Shown here one piece after another: positions 15,651-23,741 of a stretch of 37,086 nucleotides of DNA (positions within the stretch are counted from its first letter, which is position 1; each line of letters begins with the position of its first letter). Under the pieces are notes generated by a model. That model was not told the origin of the DNA. It was given only the letters and a program-made list of their open reading frames with translations, and did no database searches. The translations under genes and the position numbers were made by a program. Source of the DNA: Bacillus andreraoultii (GTDB lineage: Bacteria > Bacillota > Bacilli > Bacillales > Caldibacillaceae); NCBI RefSeq assembly GCF_001244735.1, contig NZ_LN868936.1:266674-303759 (forward strand), written 5' to 3'.

Positions 15651-15716
15651 ATATAGGAAAAAACTACTTTCATATTGACGTATTTACGTCCATTCTTTCT
15701 TTTGCTGAATAAAATT

Positions 15717-15747
15717 AAAACGCCTCCACTTTGAGAGACGTTTTTTT
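15717..15747. terminator. Bidirectional terminator between CHY and YcxB genes
   Basis: AAAACGCCTC and GAGACGTTTT-type arms (one mismatch) are flanked by A-rich sequence on one side and T-rich on the other, so the hairpin can end transcription from both converging genes. Confidence 0.65.
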
Positions 15748-15750
15748 CTA

Positions 15751-16272
15751 TTAATGCTGCCCAGTAATATTTGCCCTTAAATAATCCCAAACTTCTGCTA
15801 CATTATTTAAATCTCTTTTCGGCAATATATACGCACTTACCGAACTATTGTACACATAAATATTGTACTCATCTTCTTTTAATTCAAGTATTCCAGACCA
15901 AGCGACTTTTGTTTCTCCATTTTCCGTTAAGTCAATAATACCCGTTTCATTTAAAATCATTTGATGTTTTCCTAAAAGGTCGCCACCAGTTTTCCCTTCT
16001 TTTATTACCTTCTTTGTATTTCGTATCACACTAGCGTAAAAATACTTCGGGTAAAAAACAATCCATAATACACTTAATATAATAAATGGTACAAGGAGCG
16101 TCGCAAAAGATAAATTGCCTATACTTGAAAAAATAAAAGCCATCAGTAAAAAGATGATTGGGCCGGTAACCCTTTGAATAACTAGAGCCCGTTTAAACGT
16201 TTTGGAATTTCGAATATGAAACCTATTAAACTGCAAATAATCTTCTTCCGTTAAATGATAGGTAACTTCCAT
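15751..16272 (-). CDS. YcxB family membrane protein
   Basis: This 173-residue protein has two adjacent hydrophobic segments (about residues 33-50 and 55-75) followed by a soluble C-terminal domain (KHQMILNETGIIDLTENGETKVAWSGILELKEDEYNIYVY) characteristic of the YcxB family. Such proteins resemble a membrane-anchored PH-like fold; the function is unknown. Two ATG codons in tandem (16275 and 16272) follow GGGGAGG. The second is preferred because its spacing is 5 rather than 2 bases. It is the only gene on its transcript in this window. Confidence 0.8.
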   Translation of the reverse strand: MEVTYHLTEEDYLQFNRFHIRNSKTFKRALVIQRVTGPIIFLLMAFIFSSIGNLSFATLLVPFIILSVLWIVFYPKYFYASVIRNTKKVIKEGKTGGDLLGKHQMILNETGIIDLTENGETKVAWSGILELKEDEYNIYVYNSSVSAYILPKRDLNNVAEVWDYLRANITGQH

Positions 16273-16275
16273 CAT

Positions 16276-16912
16276 AACCTCCCCTGAAAATGAGAATCAA
16301 AGCCTATTTACTTACCCGTTTTCCTTAAAAATTTTGGCATTTATGAAAAAGCCATGACTACCAATCTTACTATCGCCATTTTATTCTGTAACTTCAATTA
16401 CGAGCATACTTTATTTTCCTCATATTATCACATTTTTCCCACAAGTTCTAGAACGAACTTGATTCACACATGGTTGAAAAAGAGACAATTATTCCGACCA
16501 CCTTTTTATTAACTTCCTGCAAAAACCCTTCCCTCCTCATCCTTTCATCAAGCTTCTATATACTTTAACTATTACCAAGACGAAAGGAGGAATTAAGATG
16601 ATATCAAAGCTGAAAAGACCATTTTTGGATTGCATTCCTTACGACAATCACTTTTGGTAGTACATATGATATTTATTCAAGATATTGCTCCCCCAAAACA
16701 GATACACAAAATAATTTTATTTGAATGAACTTGAATATTATGGTAAATTCGAACTAATCAATGAATTACATCCACTTTTATTTGGTAGTTTCGTCCTTGT
16801 TAATAAAGATACATATTACTAATATTTTACTATCCTAATAGTTATAAATAGGAATTTACGATTTTATCATTTTCTTATATTTCAACCTTGTCTTAAAGGA
16901 GAGAGCCTTGAA
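16276..16912. other. Intergenic stretch (637 bp) with one tiny ORF
   Basis: This region holds an inverted repeat CAAGTTC-TAGAAC-GAACTTG at 16442-16461 and the 20-codon ORF at 16598-16660. The remainder is AT-rich and shows no gene. The promoter for the coiled-coil protein should be in the last 100 bases. Confidence 0.45.
16598..16660 (+). CDS. Very short ORF with strong ribosome binding site
   Basis: A 20-codon ORF (MISKLKRPFLDCIPYDNHFW) follows CGAAAGGAGG with ideal spacing of 8 bases. The peptide has a basic start and an aromatic C terminus with one Cys. It may be a leader or signalling peptide, or the decayed start of a lost gene. I do not recognise it. Confidence 0.3.
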   Translation: MISKLKRPFLDCIPYDNHFW

Positions 16913-17641
16913 ATGAAAAAAAAGATGATTATTGGAGCGTTAGCATTTACTCTATTAGCTGGAACGACAACAGGTGTATATGCTTATAATCAAAAAGCAC
17001 AAGCAGCTGAAGCAGCAAAGTTAGAACAGATACGAATCAAAACAAATGCAGAAAAATCCGTTGATTCCTTGTACAACGACACAAAAACAAGGTTAGCTGA
17101 CAATCTAGAAACAAAAATCAAGAAGGCAGAAGGTGCAGTTAAAAAAATTAAAGATGATAATAAAAAAGATCAATTACTTAAAGATATTGAAGAAGTGAAA
17201 GAAATCGCTGGAATTCAACAAAAAGTCTACAGTACTTTACAAAATGGTGTGTTGGTTGAAACAACAACGGAAAAACAACTAGCCACTTTAAATCAAGAAT
17301 TGCTTAGCATTAAGGATAAAAATAATGCCATTTATAACCACTTAGCCGATTATTTATCTGAAGCGAGCGATCAATTATCAACAATCAACATAGCTACACA
17401 AAAGGTAAAAGAAGCAGAAAAGGAACCAAACAAAGATACGTATAATAAAGCGATAGAACAAGTAAATAAAGTTCAAAATGATGGAAAAAAAGAAGAGTTA
17501 AAAAAGAAATTAGAACTTGTAAATAAAAAAATCATTGCAACTGAAGAAGCGAATCGGAAAAAAGAAGAGAAGAAAAGTGCAGCTGTGACAGCTACATCAC
17601 AACAAAAAACAGTCGCTTCAAAGACCAACCGACTGGGATAA
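16913..17641 (+). CDS. Secreted coiled-coil protein, C terminus probably frameshifted
   Basis: This 242-residue protein has a clear Sec signal peptide (MKKKMIIGALAFTLLAGTTT, cleavage near AYA or AQA at about 25-32). The rest is charged, Lys/Glu-rich and helical, likely a long coiled coil outside the membrane. The frame stops at 17639-17641 after TNRLG. The +1 frame continues from 17628 for 34 more codons with plausible protein sequence (TDWDKIGKELENHDWKVTGS, ending WERFE at 17732) and then meets a terminator. A single inserted base near 17627 would explain this. The true product may therefore have ended at 17732. AAGGAGAGAG stands before the ATG. The neighbour is a thioester adhesin fragment, so this was probably a surface-protein locus. 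No family recognised. Confidence 0.7.
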   Translation: MKKKMIIGALAFTLLAGTTTGVYAYNQKAQAAEAAKLEQIRIKTNAEKSVDSLYNDTKTRLADNLETKIKKAEGAVKKIKDDNKKDQLLKDIEEVKEIAGIQQKVYSTLQNGVLVETTTEKQLATLNQELLSIKDKNNAIYNHLADYLSEASDQLSTINIATQKVKEAEKEPNKDTYNKAIEQVNKVQNDGKKEELKKKLELVNKKIIATEEANRKKEEKKSAAVTATSQQKTVASKTNRLG

Positions 17642-17732
17642 AATAGGGAAAGAATTAGAAAATCATGATTGGAAAGTAACTGGTTCAGGCGAAATTGAGC
17701 CCGGTGGTAATACATGGGAAAGATTTGAATAA
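17628..17732 (+). pseudogene. Out-of-frame C-terminal remnant of the coiled-coil protein
   Basis: These 34 codons plus stop are in the +1 frame relative to the upstream gene. They lack a start codon with ribosome binding site and have regular amino-acid composition with tryptophans and glycine turns. They directly precede a terminator, which is where the original gene should have ended. Confidence 0.55.
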
Positions 17733-17748
17733 AGAAGTTATAATATTT

Positions 17749-17785
17749 AAAAGAGTTGTTTAATATGTTGAACAGCTCTTTTTTT
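17749..17785 (+). terminator. Terminator after the coiled-coil protein gene
   Basis: AAAGAGTTGTT and AACAGCTCTTT form an 11-bp stem with one G-T pair, followed by TTTT. Confidence 0.75.
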
Positions 17786-17810
17786 ATGAAAAAATAGAAA
17801 GGATAGCACA

Positions 17811-18043
17811 ATGAAGAGAAAAAGGAATGTAAAACTATTCATCATCGCAGCCTTTGTCATTATTCTTTCAATCCTAGGTACAACACCATTTTCATTGGAC
17901 AATACACCTAAGGCGGTTCAAGCTGCAGCACCAAAAATTGAATATCTAGGCAATGTTTCGTATTCACGTTATATGGTAGGGAAGTTCAAAGTAGATGGGA
18001 AATATGCATTTTGTTTAGACCATTATAAAACGAGTCCACCATG
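17811..18043 (+). pseudogene. 5' fragment of a thioester-domain surface adhesin
   Basis: The fragment encodes a signal peptide (MKRKRNVKLFIIAAFVIILS, cleavage near VQAAA about residue 42). It is followed by IEYLGNVSYSRYMVGKFKVDGKYAFCLDHYKTSPP. AFCLDH is the Cys of the thioester (TQXA-type) domain used by Gram-positive pilus-tip and surface adhesins to bind host or surface amines. The homology stops at about codon 77 (18041-18043), where the sequence switches to a tnpB fragment on the other strand. The frame then runs on briefly to 18125 in unrelated sequence. The partner Gln of the thioester and the rest of the protein are missing, so the gene is dead. Confidence 0.75.
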
Positions 18044-18182
18044 TTTTTTCTGTAAAGTAATGTTGGCGAATGTTATACAGTCCAACGTTGTACAGGTTTT
18101 TTGCATAGTGACACATTTCTCTTAATTGTTGAAATTGTTCTTTGGAAAGACCACGTATTTGATTGCTTTGTGTTAAGTACAT
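18041..18182 (-). pseudogene. 5' fragment of IS200/IS605-family tnpB
   Basis: Reading on the minus strand from the ATG at 18182, the first about 46 codons encode MYLTQSNQIRGLSKEQFQQL, then REMCHYAKNLYNVGLYNIRQHYFTE. This is the N terminus of TnpB (OrfB), the RNA-guided nuclease of IS200/IS605 elements. AGGAGGTG lies 5 bases before the ATG. The frame is cut at the junction with the adhesin fragment, and no RuvC catalytic part is present. The downstream adhesin and tnpB remainders are both missing, pointing to a deletion that began inside an inserted element. Confidence 0.8.
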
Positions 18183-18340
18183 GTTTTCACCTCCTTATTA
18201 TATATTCATTATATAACAAGGATTGGAAATATACAATTAAATTGGAAAAGTTTTCGGTCATCTTTTGACCGACCTCACTATCATCCCATCCCTAAAGGGG
18301 GTGCTATTGCACCGTAATGGGTTTTCTCGTTCGGAAAAGC
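18183..18340. mobile_element. Probable left-end remnant of the IS200/IS605 element
   Basis: The DNA upstream of the tnpB start includes a hairpin, CGGTC(ATCTTTT)GACCG at about 18260-18276, and a CCTAAAGGGGGTGC...GCACCGTAATGGG palindrome at about 18291-18322. Subterminal hairpins of this kind mark IS200/IS605 ends. The exact boundary is uncertain. Confidence 0.4.
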
Positions 18341-18364
18341 TATAATCGTTGAAGGTGGATTTGA

Positions 18365-18559
18365 ATGAAGAAAATCATTTCAGAAGACATATTGAAGGAT
18401 ATAGTCAACGATTTAAAAATAATTAATCCTGAGTTAATGTTAGAGACCTTTACGGAACCGATTGCTCGACAAGCACTGAAAAAAGTGATGCAGAATGACT
18501 TACCTAAACGACATAAAGTGATTTTAAGAACCGAAGAACATATTGATTATGCACTTTGA
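18365..18559 (+). CDS. Hypothetical 64-residue protein
   Basis: This short soluble protein opens MKKIISEDILKDIVNDLKII and is predicted to be mostly helical, without cysteines, signal peptide or membrane segment. GAAGGTGG lies 6 bases before the ATG. It stands immediately after the tnpB remnant region and immediately before a MITE-like repeat. It could be a small gene or the start of a longer one cut by the repeat; its stop is 9 bases before the repeat. No family recognised. Confidence 0.45.
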   Translation: MKKIISEDILKDIVNDLKIINPELMLETFTEPIARQALKKVMQNDLPKRHKVILRTEEHIDYAL

Positions 18560-18567
18560 TTCATACA

Positions 18568-18686
18568 GGGGCTATCCAAAAAGTCGTATCTTGATTTTCG
18601 GATGCCCCTTTTCATGTTTCAAAACCTTGATATATCAACATTCTTGATTATCACATTTTTTGGATATCCACTTTTCAGACAGCCCC
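18568..18686 (-). repeat. MITE-like repeat, copy 2 (most complete)
   Basis: This is a 119-bp non-coding element with terminal inverted repeats. Read on the minus strand it begins GGGGCTGTCTGAAAAGT and ends with the complement of GGGGCTATCCAAAAAGT (13 of 17 positions shared). The core holds TTGATATATCAAGG and AAAAGGGGCATCCG, shared with copies 1 and 3. It has no ORF. Clear target-site duplications were not found. It may be moved in trans by a transposase whose ends start GGGGCTGTC. Confidence 0.7.
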
Positions 18687-18731
18687 TTGCCACCAAACGT
18701 AAATGTAACTTTCTTAATCATAGTTGATAAA

Positions 18732-19448
18732 CTACCCAAAGATAAACATCCACAGGGAAGAAATCGGCATAACAAGAATCATTCCGGGAAGCATATTAGC
18801 TACTGGAAATGATTTAATCCCACAAATACGAAAGCCGGTAACTAACATAATAATGCCACCTAAGGCTGAGAAATCACCAATTAAATGTTCATTCACTAAT
18901 GGGAGAATAAATCCTGCACTCAAAAACAGGGAAAATTGTATAATAAATTGCGGAATAGCTACTGTTACGACAATATAACCTAAGGCAGTTGCAAAAATAG
19001 CCGCAGTAAATAGATCTAAAAATGACTTTGAAAGCAATATAGTAAAGTCTCCAGTCATCCCTTCATTTAGTGAGCCAAATATTCCTGTTCCACTTGCACA
19101 AAACAAGACAATAATCCCTACAAATTGCTCCATAAATTGTTCCTGATCTATATTACTTTTACTAGAAAAGATTTTCTCAATCGGACTTTGAATTTTACGC
19201 GCACACCATTCTATTCCTTTTTCGAGCTGTATGAGTTCACCAATTGCACTTCCTATTATTAATGAAAGAATAACTGGTGGCAGCATATGCATTTCTCCAA
19301 TAAGGTGGATTCCCATTCCCATCGAGGCCGCCCCAAATGTTAAAGGTAAGGCAACTCTCAATCTTTCGGGAATTTTATCACCTAGAAACGCTCCCGCGAA
19401 TCCCCCGAATATAATGACAAATGAATTAATAATAACTCCTATTGGCAT
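18732..19448 (-). CDS. DUF554 family membrane protein
   Basis: This 238-residue hydrophobic protein has about seven membrane segments and the glycine-rich DUF554 features at the start (MPIGVIINSFVIIFGGFAGA, GASMGMGIHLIGE). SSALGGI-like GDFSALGGIIMLVTGFRICG sits near the C terminus. The family includes YdfK and YqgA, probable transporters or channels of unknown substrate. The ATG at 19448 has AAGGAAG 7 bases upstream. A longer in-frame extension exists but its N terminus is hydrophilic and lacks a binding site, so it is rejected. Confidence 0.85.
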   Translation of the reverse strand: MPIGVIINSFVIIFGGFAGAFLGDKIPERLRVALPLTFGAASMGMGIHLIGEMHMLPPVILSLIIGSAIGELIQLEKGIEWCARKIQSPIEKIFSSKSNIDQEQFMEQFVGIIVLFCASGTGIFGSLNEGMTGDFTILLSKSFLDLFTAAIFATALGYIVVTVAIPQFIIQFSLFLSAGFILPLVNEHLIGDFSALGGIIMLVTGFRICGIKSFPVANMLPGMILVMPISSLWMFIFG

Positions 19449-19735
19449 AAACAAACTTCCTTTATTTATAAGTTGATTTGGTATTTCTAATCTTATACCC
19501 TTTCCAAAATATACATATTCTATTATAACGTATGGAATCAAGGACCTCGTGTTAAGCGACTCTCGCTCTCTCCGTTCTGAAAAAGCCACTTACTTACACA
19601 TACCTTTTTTACCCAGAAATTAAACCGAGCTACACTCCTATACATACTATGAAAAAAACACATTTTCCAATCCTGTCCAAACATGTCCTCCTTCCTCGCA
19701 TAAACTAAATCTTGTAGAGAAGGAGGTGAAAGGAT

Positions 19736-20914
19736 TTGAGTAAGAAAAGCTTGATTGCAATTGCCATATCTGCATTGCTAATCATTGGGTTGCCGCTCTT
19801 CCTTTTCTCAAACAACAATACAGATGCTTCTGAAACTTCAAATCCTACAAAGGACTCTAGTGAAAATGTAGTACCTACTTCTAATGGAGATAGCACAGTA
19901 TCTAATAATGTGGAAAACAATATCAATGGTGATAAAGCGGATGTAAATAATTCGATTGATAATAAGTTAAATAATAGTAGTGACAATAAAATTGAGAACA
20001 ACATTACAAATAATATTAATGTTCATGTGGATGTCAATGTATCAAATCATGTGAAGAATGATGTAGATGGCTCGAAACAAGTGAAGGAAGATGCGGATAA
20101 GGAACAAGAAAAGAAAGACGATAGCGGGTCTAAAGAGGATGAAAAAAACAAATCCGATAAAAAAGATCAATCCAGTGATGGTGGCAAATCTAATAACAGT
20201 GATGATTCCAATCATAAGGAAAAACCTAACAAGGAAGAGAAATCAGATGATAACGGGGAAAAGGCTACGGACACAGTTTGGGGAGTTGACTCAGCAAGTA
20301 AAACAACAGAGGAAATGCTTACCTGTGTACGGGATAATTTTGGAAACCCAAAAGTGTGGGGGAGATATTTAGGAGATAATACAGATGTCTCTACTGGAAT
20401 TACAAAAGAAGAAGTAGAATTTCTCCATTCGAATGATATTCAGCTACTTCTCATTTGGAACCATTTTAATGATGCAACAGGCTATGAAAATGGAAAAGAG
20501 GAAGCAAAAAAAGCGATTGAACAAGCGGAAAAATTAGATGTTCCAGAAGGGATTGCCATTTTTGCTGATATCGAGCCAAGCTACCCAGTAGATTCAGAGT
20601 TTATAAGAGGTTGGTATGACGAATTAAGCCAATCCAAATATAAACCTGGAATCTATGGAATCTTTGAAAATGAAAAGAAACTAACTAAAGTCTTTCATGA
20701 TGCAGTGGAGAAAAATAAAAAGATTTTAGAGGAGACATTCATTTGGACCGCTGCACCAAGCGAAAAAATTACAAAAGAAGCCAACGCTCCAAAATATCGA
20801 CCAGATGCTCCTGAAAATGCTCGTATCGCTGGTTGGCAATATGGAATTGATGCAAAGAGCTGCAATATCGATACAAATTTATTCAACACTGATATGAAAA
20901 GTATTCTATGGTAA
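19736..20914 (+). CDS. Secreted DUF1906 glycoside hydrolase-like protein
   Basis: This 392-residue protein has an N-terminal membrane anchor or signal (residues 4-25, LIAIAISALLIIGLPLFLF). A long low-complexity linker rich in Asn, Asp, Lys and Ser (about 27-178) includes an Asn/Val-rich beta-like stretch around 60-115. The C-terminal DUF1906 domain (about 180-392, starting WGVDSASKTTEEML) has the TIM-barrel GH25-like features FADIEPSYPVDS and a terminal AGWQYGIDAKSCNIDTNLF. Proteins of this type are exported and thought to act on the cell wall or surface glycans, in some Bacillales during sporulation. The start is TTG with AAGGAGGTG upstream. The linker's composition and codon use differ from the domain. 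It is monocistronic. Confidence 0.82.
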   Translation: MSKKSLIAIAISALLIIGLPLFLFSNNNTDASETSNPTKDSSENVVPTSNGDSTVSNNVENNINGDKADVNNSIDNKLNNSSDNKIENNITNNINVHVDVNVSNHVKNDVDGSKQVKEDADKEQEKKDDSGSKEDEKNKSDKKDQSSDGGKSNNSDDSNHKEKPNKEEKSDDNGEKATDTVWGVDSASKTTEEMLTCVRDNFGNPKVWGRYLGDNTDVSTGITKEEVEFLHSNDIQLLLIWNHFNDATGYENGKEEAKKAIEQAEKLDVPEGIAIFADIEPSYPVDSEFIRGWYDELSQSKYKPGIYGIFENEKKLTKVFHDAVEKNKKILEETFIWTAAPSEKITKEANAPKYRPDAPENARIAGWQYGIDAKSCNIDTNLFNTDMKSILW

Positions 20915-21226
20915 CTGTTTAAAATTACTTGACACAGGAGGGGGTCATGAACATATACCAACATGACGTCAGCACACTTTTTCAAAACTACATTTATCAA
21001 AATAGATAAAATTTGTATTTGGAAATTTTTGGCCCATCCTCCTCATACTTAGTTCACTTATATAGTTCATTGATATAAGACTTCCATCGTTTTACGTACC
21101 ATTTTAACCTTCTATTTGTACAGTTTAATTGCAACTTAGGCGGATCGCCAAAAGGTTCCCTCAGAATAGTTGGAAATCATTCGTAGTGTGCACAGGCATA
21201 AGGGATCTTGACTTCAACTAATGAAG
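20915..21226. other. Intergenic stretch between converging genes
   Basis: This 312-bp AT-rich gap lies between the DUF1906 gene and HemAT. It contains a short inverted repeat, ACTTCA-ACTAA-TGAAGT, near 21211-21227, without a T run, possibly a weak terminator for HemAT. No gene was seen. Confidence 0.4.
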
Positions 21227-22519
21227 TTAACTATCCTCACTGACAAATGTTGCTAAGTAATCCGCTGATGATGCTACTTCTTCAAAGGATTTGCCTAACT
21301 TTTGAACGATCGTAACAAAAGAAGCAAGTTCGTCTTCAATTTTATTATTTTGAAGGTTTGTGTCTCTCATTGTTTTTAATATTTGTTCGAAATCATTATT
21401 CGTTTCTTCCATATCCTTATTGCCTTCGATAACTGCTTGAGAAATATTCGCTAGTGATAATGTTAATTTTTCTGTTTGATTCGTTGTACCCGTAATTAAA
21501 CTAGAAACATTCACTACAGAATTCTTCGTTTCTTCAGCGAGTTTGCGAACTTCATCGGCGACAACTGCAAAACCTCTCCCTGCATCTCCAGCTCGAGCAG
21601 CTTCAATGGCAGCATTTAACGCCAATAGATTTGTTTGGTCGGCAATATCTTGAATTAAACTTAAAATATCCTGCATTCTTTTTGTCGTTCCATATAAAAC
21701 ATCGACATCACTGGAGGCCTCATTAATTGTTTGATGAATTTTATCTAAGTTCTTGTTTTGGAGTTTAATTTGTTGTTGACCTTTTTTTGCCCTCTCCTCA
21801 GCTAGTATTGACAGTTCAGTCCCTCTTTTTGCATGCTTCGTAATCTCTCCTGATTGTTGACTTAAATGATGAAAGGATGTATTTGTTTCTTGAGCAATTG
21901 TCGCTAAACTTTCCGATGCATGAAGTACATTGTTAATTAATTTCCGATTCTTTACAATTTCAATATTTCTTAATTCTTCAGCTTCATTATCATATGCTTC
22001 AAGAACTAACTGTTGTTCAAGATTAAGTATCTTTGTCACAGCACGAATGGCGGCATATATTTCATCCTTATCTTCAAGATTATTCTCGATAATTTCAATA
22101 AGTGAAAGAGTCAAATCTTGAAAGGCACAAAGATACCACTTTGTTTTCAACCCGATCTTCACATGAATCTTTGCTATCTGAATTCTTTTTTCAAAGTACT
22201 CCTGGTCAATTGCGCCTGCAAACATTTCAATAATATGTCGCTTTAATGTTCTTCTTAGCCTTTCAATTGAACTATTTTTATTAATAATGTTTAATAACGA
22301 AGGTTCATTTTCAATATTTTTATAAAAATTTTCGACTATCGAATCTATCTTCTCAATCACAAAAGGTTGAATACCACGAATAATCATTAAGTCTTCCTCT
22401 GTTAAGCTGACCATTTTAACTTGGTTTTCAATTTCCAACCCTTTTGGAATGACTAATTTCACATCTTCTATCTCTCTCTTTAATTTTTTTATCGGTTGAT
22501 GTAATTTTCTTAAAAACAA
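21227..22519 (-). CDS. hemAT: Globin-coupled heme aerotaxis transducer HemAT
   Basis: This 430-residue oxygen sensor has an N-terminal globin domain (about 35-185) with the proximal heme ligand H119 ([14 protein letters not shown]) and the distal-pocket Tyr in NFYKN (Y66). The C-terminal methyl-accepting chemotaxis domain has the signature hairpin tip [20 protein letters not shown], then [17 protein letters not shown]. It has no membrane segments, as expected for the soluble HemAT. It signals through CheW/CheA to steer swimming in oxygen gradients. The start is TTG at 22519 with GGGGAGCGGG upstream. The gene is on its own; no chemotaxis genes lie in the window. Confidence 0.92.
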   Translation of the reverse strand: MFLRKLHQPIKKLKREIEDVKLVIPKGLEIENQVKMVSLTEEDLMIIRGIQPFVIEKIDSIVENFYKNIENEPSLLNIINKNSSIERLRRTLKRHIIEMFAGAIDQEYFEKRIQIAKIHVKIGLKTKWYLCAFQDLTLSLIEIIENNLEDKDEIYAAIRAVTKILNLEQQLVLEAYDNEAEELRNIEIVKNRKLINNVLHASESLATIAQETNTSFHHLSQQSGEITKHAKRGTELSILAEERAKKGQQQIKLQNKNLDKIHQTINEASSDVDVLYGTTKRMQDILSLIQDIADQTNLLALNAAIEAARAGDAGRGFAVVADEVRKLAEETKNSVVNVSSLITGTTNQTEKLTLSLANISQAVIEGNKDMEETNNDFEQILKTMRDTNLQNNKIEDELASFVTIVQKLGKSFEEVASSADYLATFVSEDS

Positions 22520-22992
22520 AAGACCCGCTCCCCTTAATGTTCCTATATTCCTTATTGCTTATGTAAATTAGAATAAATATCATTTTCATTTTATCCCATC
22601 AAAGCTATACCATCAAATATTAAACTAGTGAACATTTAACGGAATTAATAGAAAGCCCAATACACAGAAACATAGCAATTTTTTTACCCGTACTTTTCCT
22701 ATTGAAGAATGAACACCTATGAAGTCTTCTAAAACAAACATCGCACTTTTCGAATAGGTAATTGTAGTCATTTAGTCCTATTTTACCAAATCCCCAATAG
22801 AATCAAATATTTTTACACATATAAGAGAATAGAGGAGCCAACAGGTGTTTTAAATACATGATCTAGTACAAAATCTTCCAATCTTAAACGTACTATAACG
22901 TATTTGACGGCAATTCCTCCCCCACTACACCCTTTACACGAATAGAAGTGGGGGTGTCCTTGCCGGTTTTAGATAAATAGTCTATTTGGATA
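22520..22992. other. Intergenic stretch (473 bp) with a large hairpin
   Basis: Apart from the hairpin at 22908-22965, this is AT-rich DNA without a credible ORF. The HemAT promoter should lie at about 22540-22640. Confidence 0.4.
22908..22965. other. Two-tier hairpin, possible IS200/IS605 end remnant
   Basis: CCCCCACT (22919-22926) pairs with AGTGGGGG (22947-22954). Outside it, CGGCAA pairs with TTGCCG, with a small internal loop. Sequences with AGTGGGGG and a flanking TTGCCGG-like outer stem occur at the right ends and guide-RNA tails of IS200/IS605 elements in Bacillus. Alternatively it is simply the terminator of the SCP2 gene. No transposase fragment lies beside it. Confidence 0.4.
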
Positions 22993-23352
22993 TTAGCTTT
23001 TCAAATCATATTCCTTTAGTATTTTCTCTAGTTTCATCGCCTTCCCAATATCGCCTTTAATTTTTAATTTTCCAGTCATAAAAGCAGCTGTTCCACTTAG
23101 TTTTCCAATTAAAAATTTACGAAAGCTTGCGAATGACATAACAAGTGTACAGTCTGCTTGGGCTGTACCTGCTTGTTCAACTTTTGCTTTTCCATTCTGA
23201 AGTTGTAGTTGGTATGAACCTTCCTCATCACCACTAATGTCAAATTGATACGTGACGTTTGCATCTGCAATTGGTGTAGGACTTTCGTTAAGCGTCTTTT
23301 CAATAAACTGCATGGTTTCCTCTAAAGATAATGTTGTCAGCTTTTCACTCAT
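22993..23352 (-). CDS. SCP2 sterol-binding domain protein
   Basis: This 119-residue protein consists of a single SCP2 domain. VTYQFDISGDEEGSYQLQLQNGKAKVE (about 33-59) forms the sheet, and CTLVMSFASFRKFLIGKLSGTAAFMTGKLKIKGDIGKAMKLEKIL (about 70-115) is the conserved core with the lipid tunnel helices. It binds hydrophobic ligands such as fatty acyl-CoA in related proteins. The ATG at 23352 has AAGGAGA 8 bases upstream. It lies 59 bp downstream of a truncated short-chain dehydrogenase on the same strand and was probably co-transcribed with it as part of a fatty-acid-related operon. Confidence 0.88.
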   Translation of the reverse strand: MSEKLTTLSLEETMQFIEKTLNESPTPIADANVTYQFDISGDEEGSYQLQLQNGKAKVEQAGTAQADCTLVMSFASFRKFLIGKLSGTAAFMTGKLKIKGDIGKAMKLEKILKEYDLKS

Positions 23353-23411
23353 AATTAACATCTCCTTTAATTAATTTACAACGAATGAACATTCATTCAC
23401 TCTTTGACAAA

Positions 23412-23741
23412 CTAAGCCATCAAAAATCCACCACTTACACGAATACATTCTCCAGTAACAAAACTAGAATCATCAGATACTAGAAATGACACAACAGATG
23501 CCACCTCAGATGGATTTCCCATTACAGTGTTTACTTCTTCTCGTTCTGATACATTACATTTTAATGGGATAACTTTTTCACCTGTTGAATCGAGTTGTGA
23601 AGTCATTTGCTGTAGTTTTTCTTCATTTACATCGAGACCAACGACTGTAGCTCCTTCTTTATACAGTCTCTCTACAATACTTGCACCAATTCCTTGAGCT
23701 GCCCCTGTGACAACAGCGATTTTCTCTTCTCGTTTCGCCAT
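23412..23741 (-). pseudogene. Short-chain dehydrogenase/reductase with internal in-frame deletion
   Basis: The 109-residue frame joins the normal N terminus of an SDR enzyme to its normal C terminus. The N-terminal part has [17 protein letters not shown], with the TGxxxGIG cofactor loop at 12-19, and a GLDVNEEKL segment. The join is at about residue 74 (NTVM then [15 protein letters not shown]) and the C-terminal part ends [11 protein letters not shown]. Family members are about 250 residues; the missing ~140 include the NNAG strand, the catalytic Ser and the YxxxK pair, so it cannot catalyse the SDR reaction. The frame is kept, so a stable stub may still be made. GGGGGA lies upstream of the ATG. 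Followed by the SCP2 gene. Confidence 0.8.

Noticed and set aside
16442-16461. Inverted repeat CAAGTTC-GAACTTG as an operator
   Set aside because: It is about 450 bases from the next gene start and about 170 bases upstream of the YcxB gene, with no promoter recognised around it.
18041-18340. Functional tnpB with guide RNA
   Set aside because: Only the first about 46 codons remain and the catalytic domain is missing.
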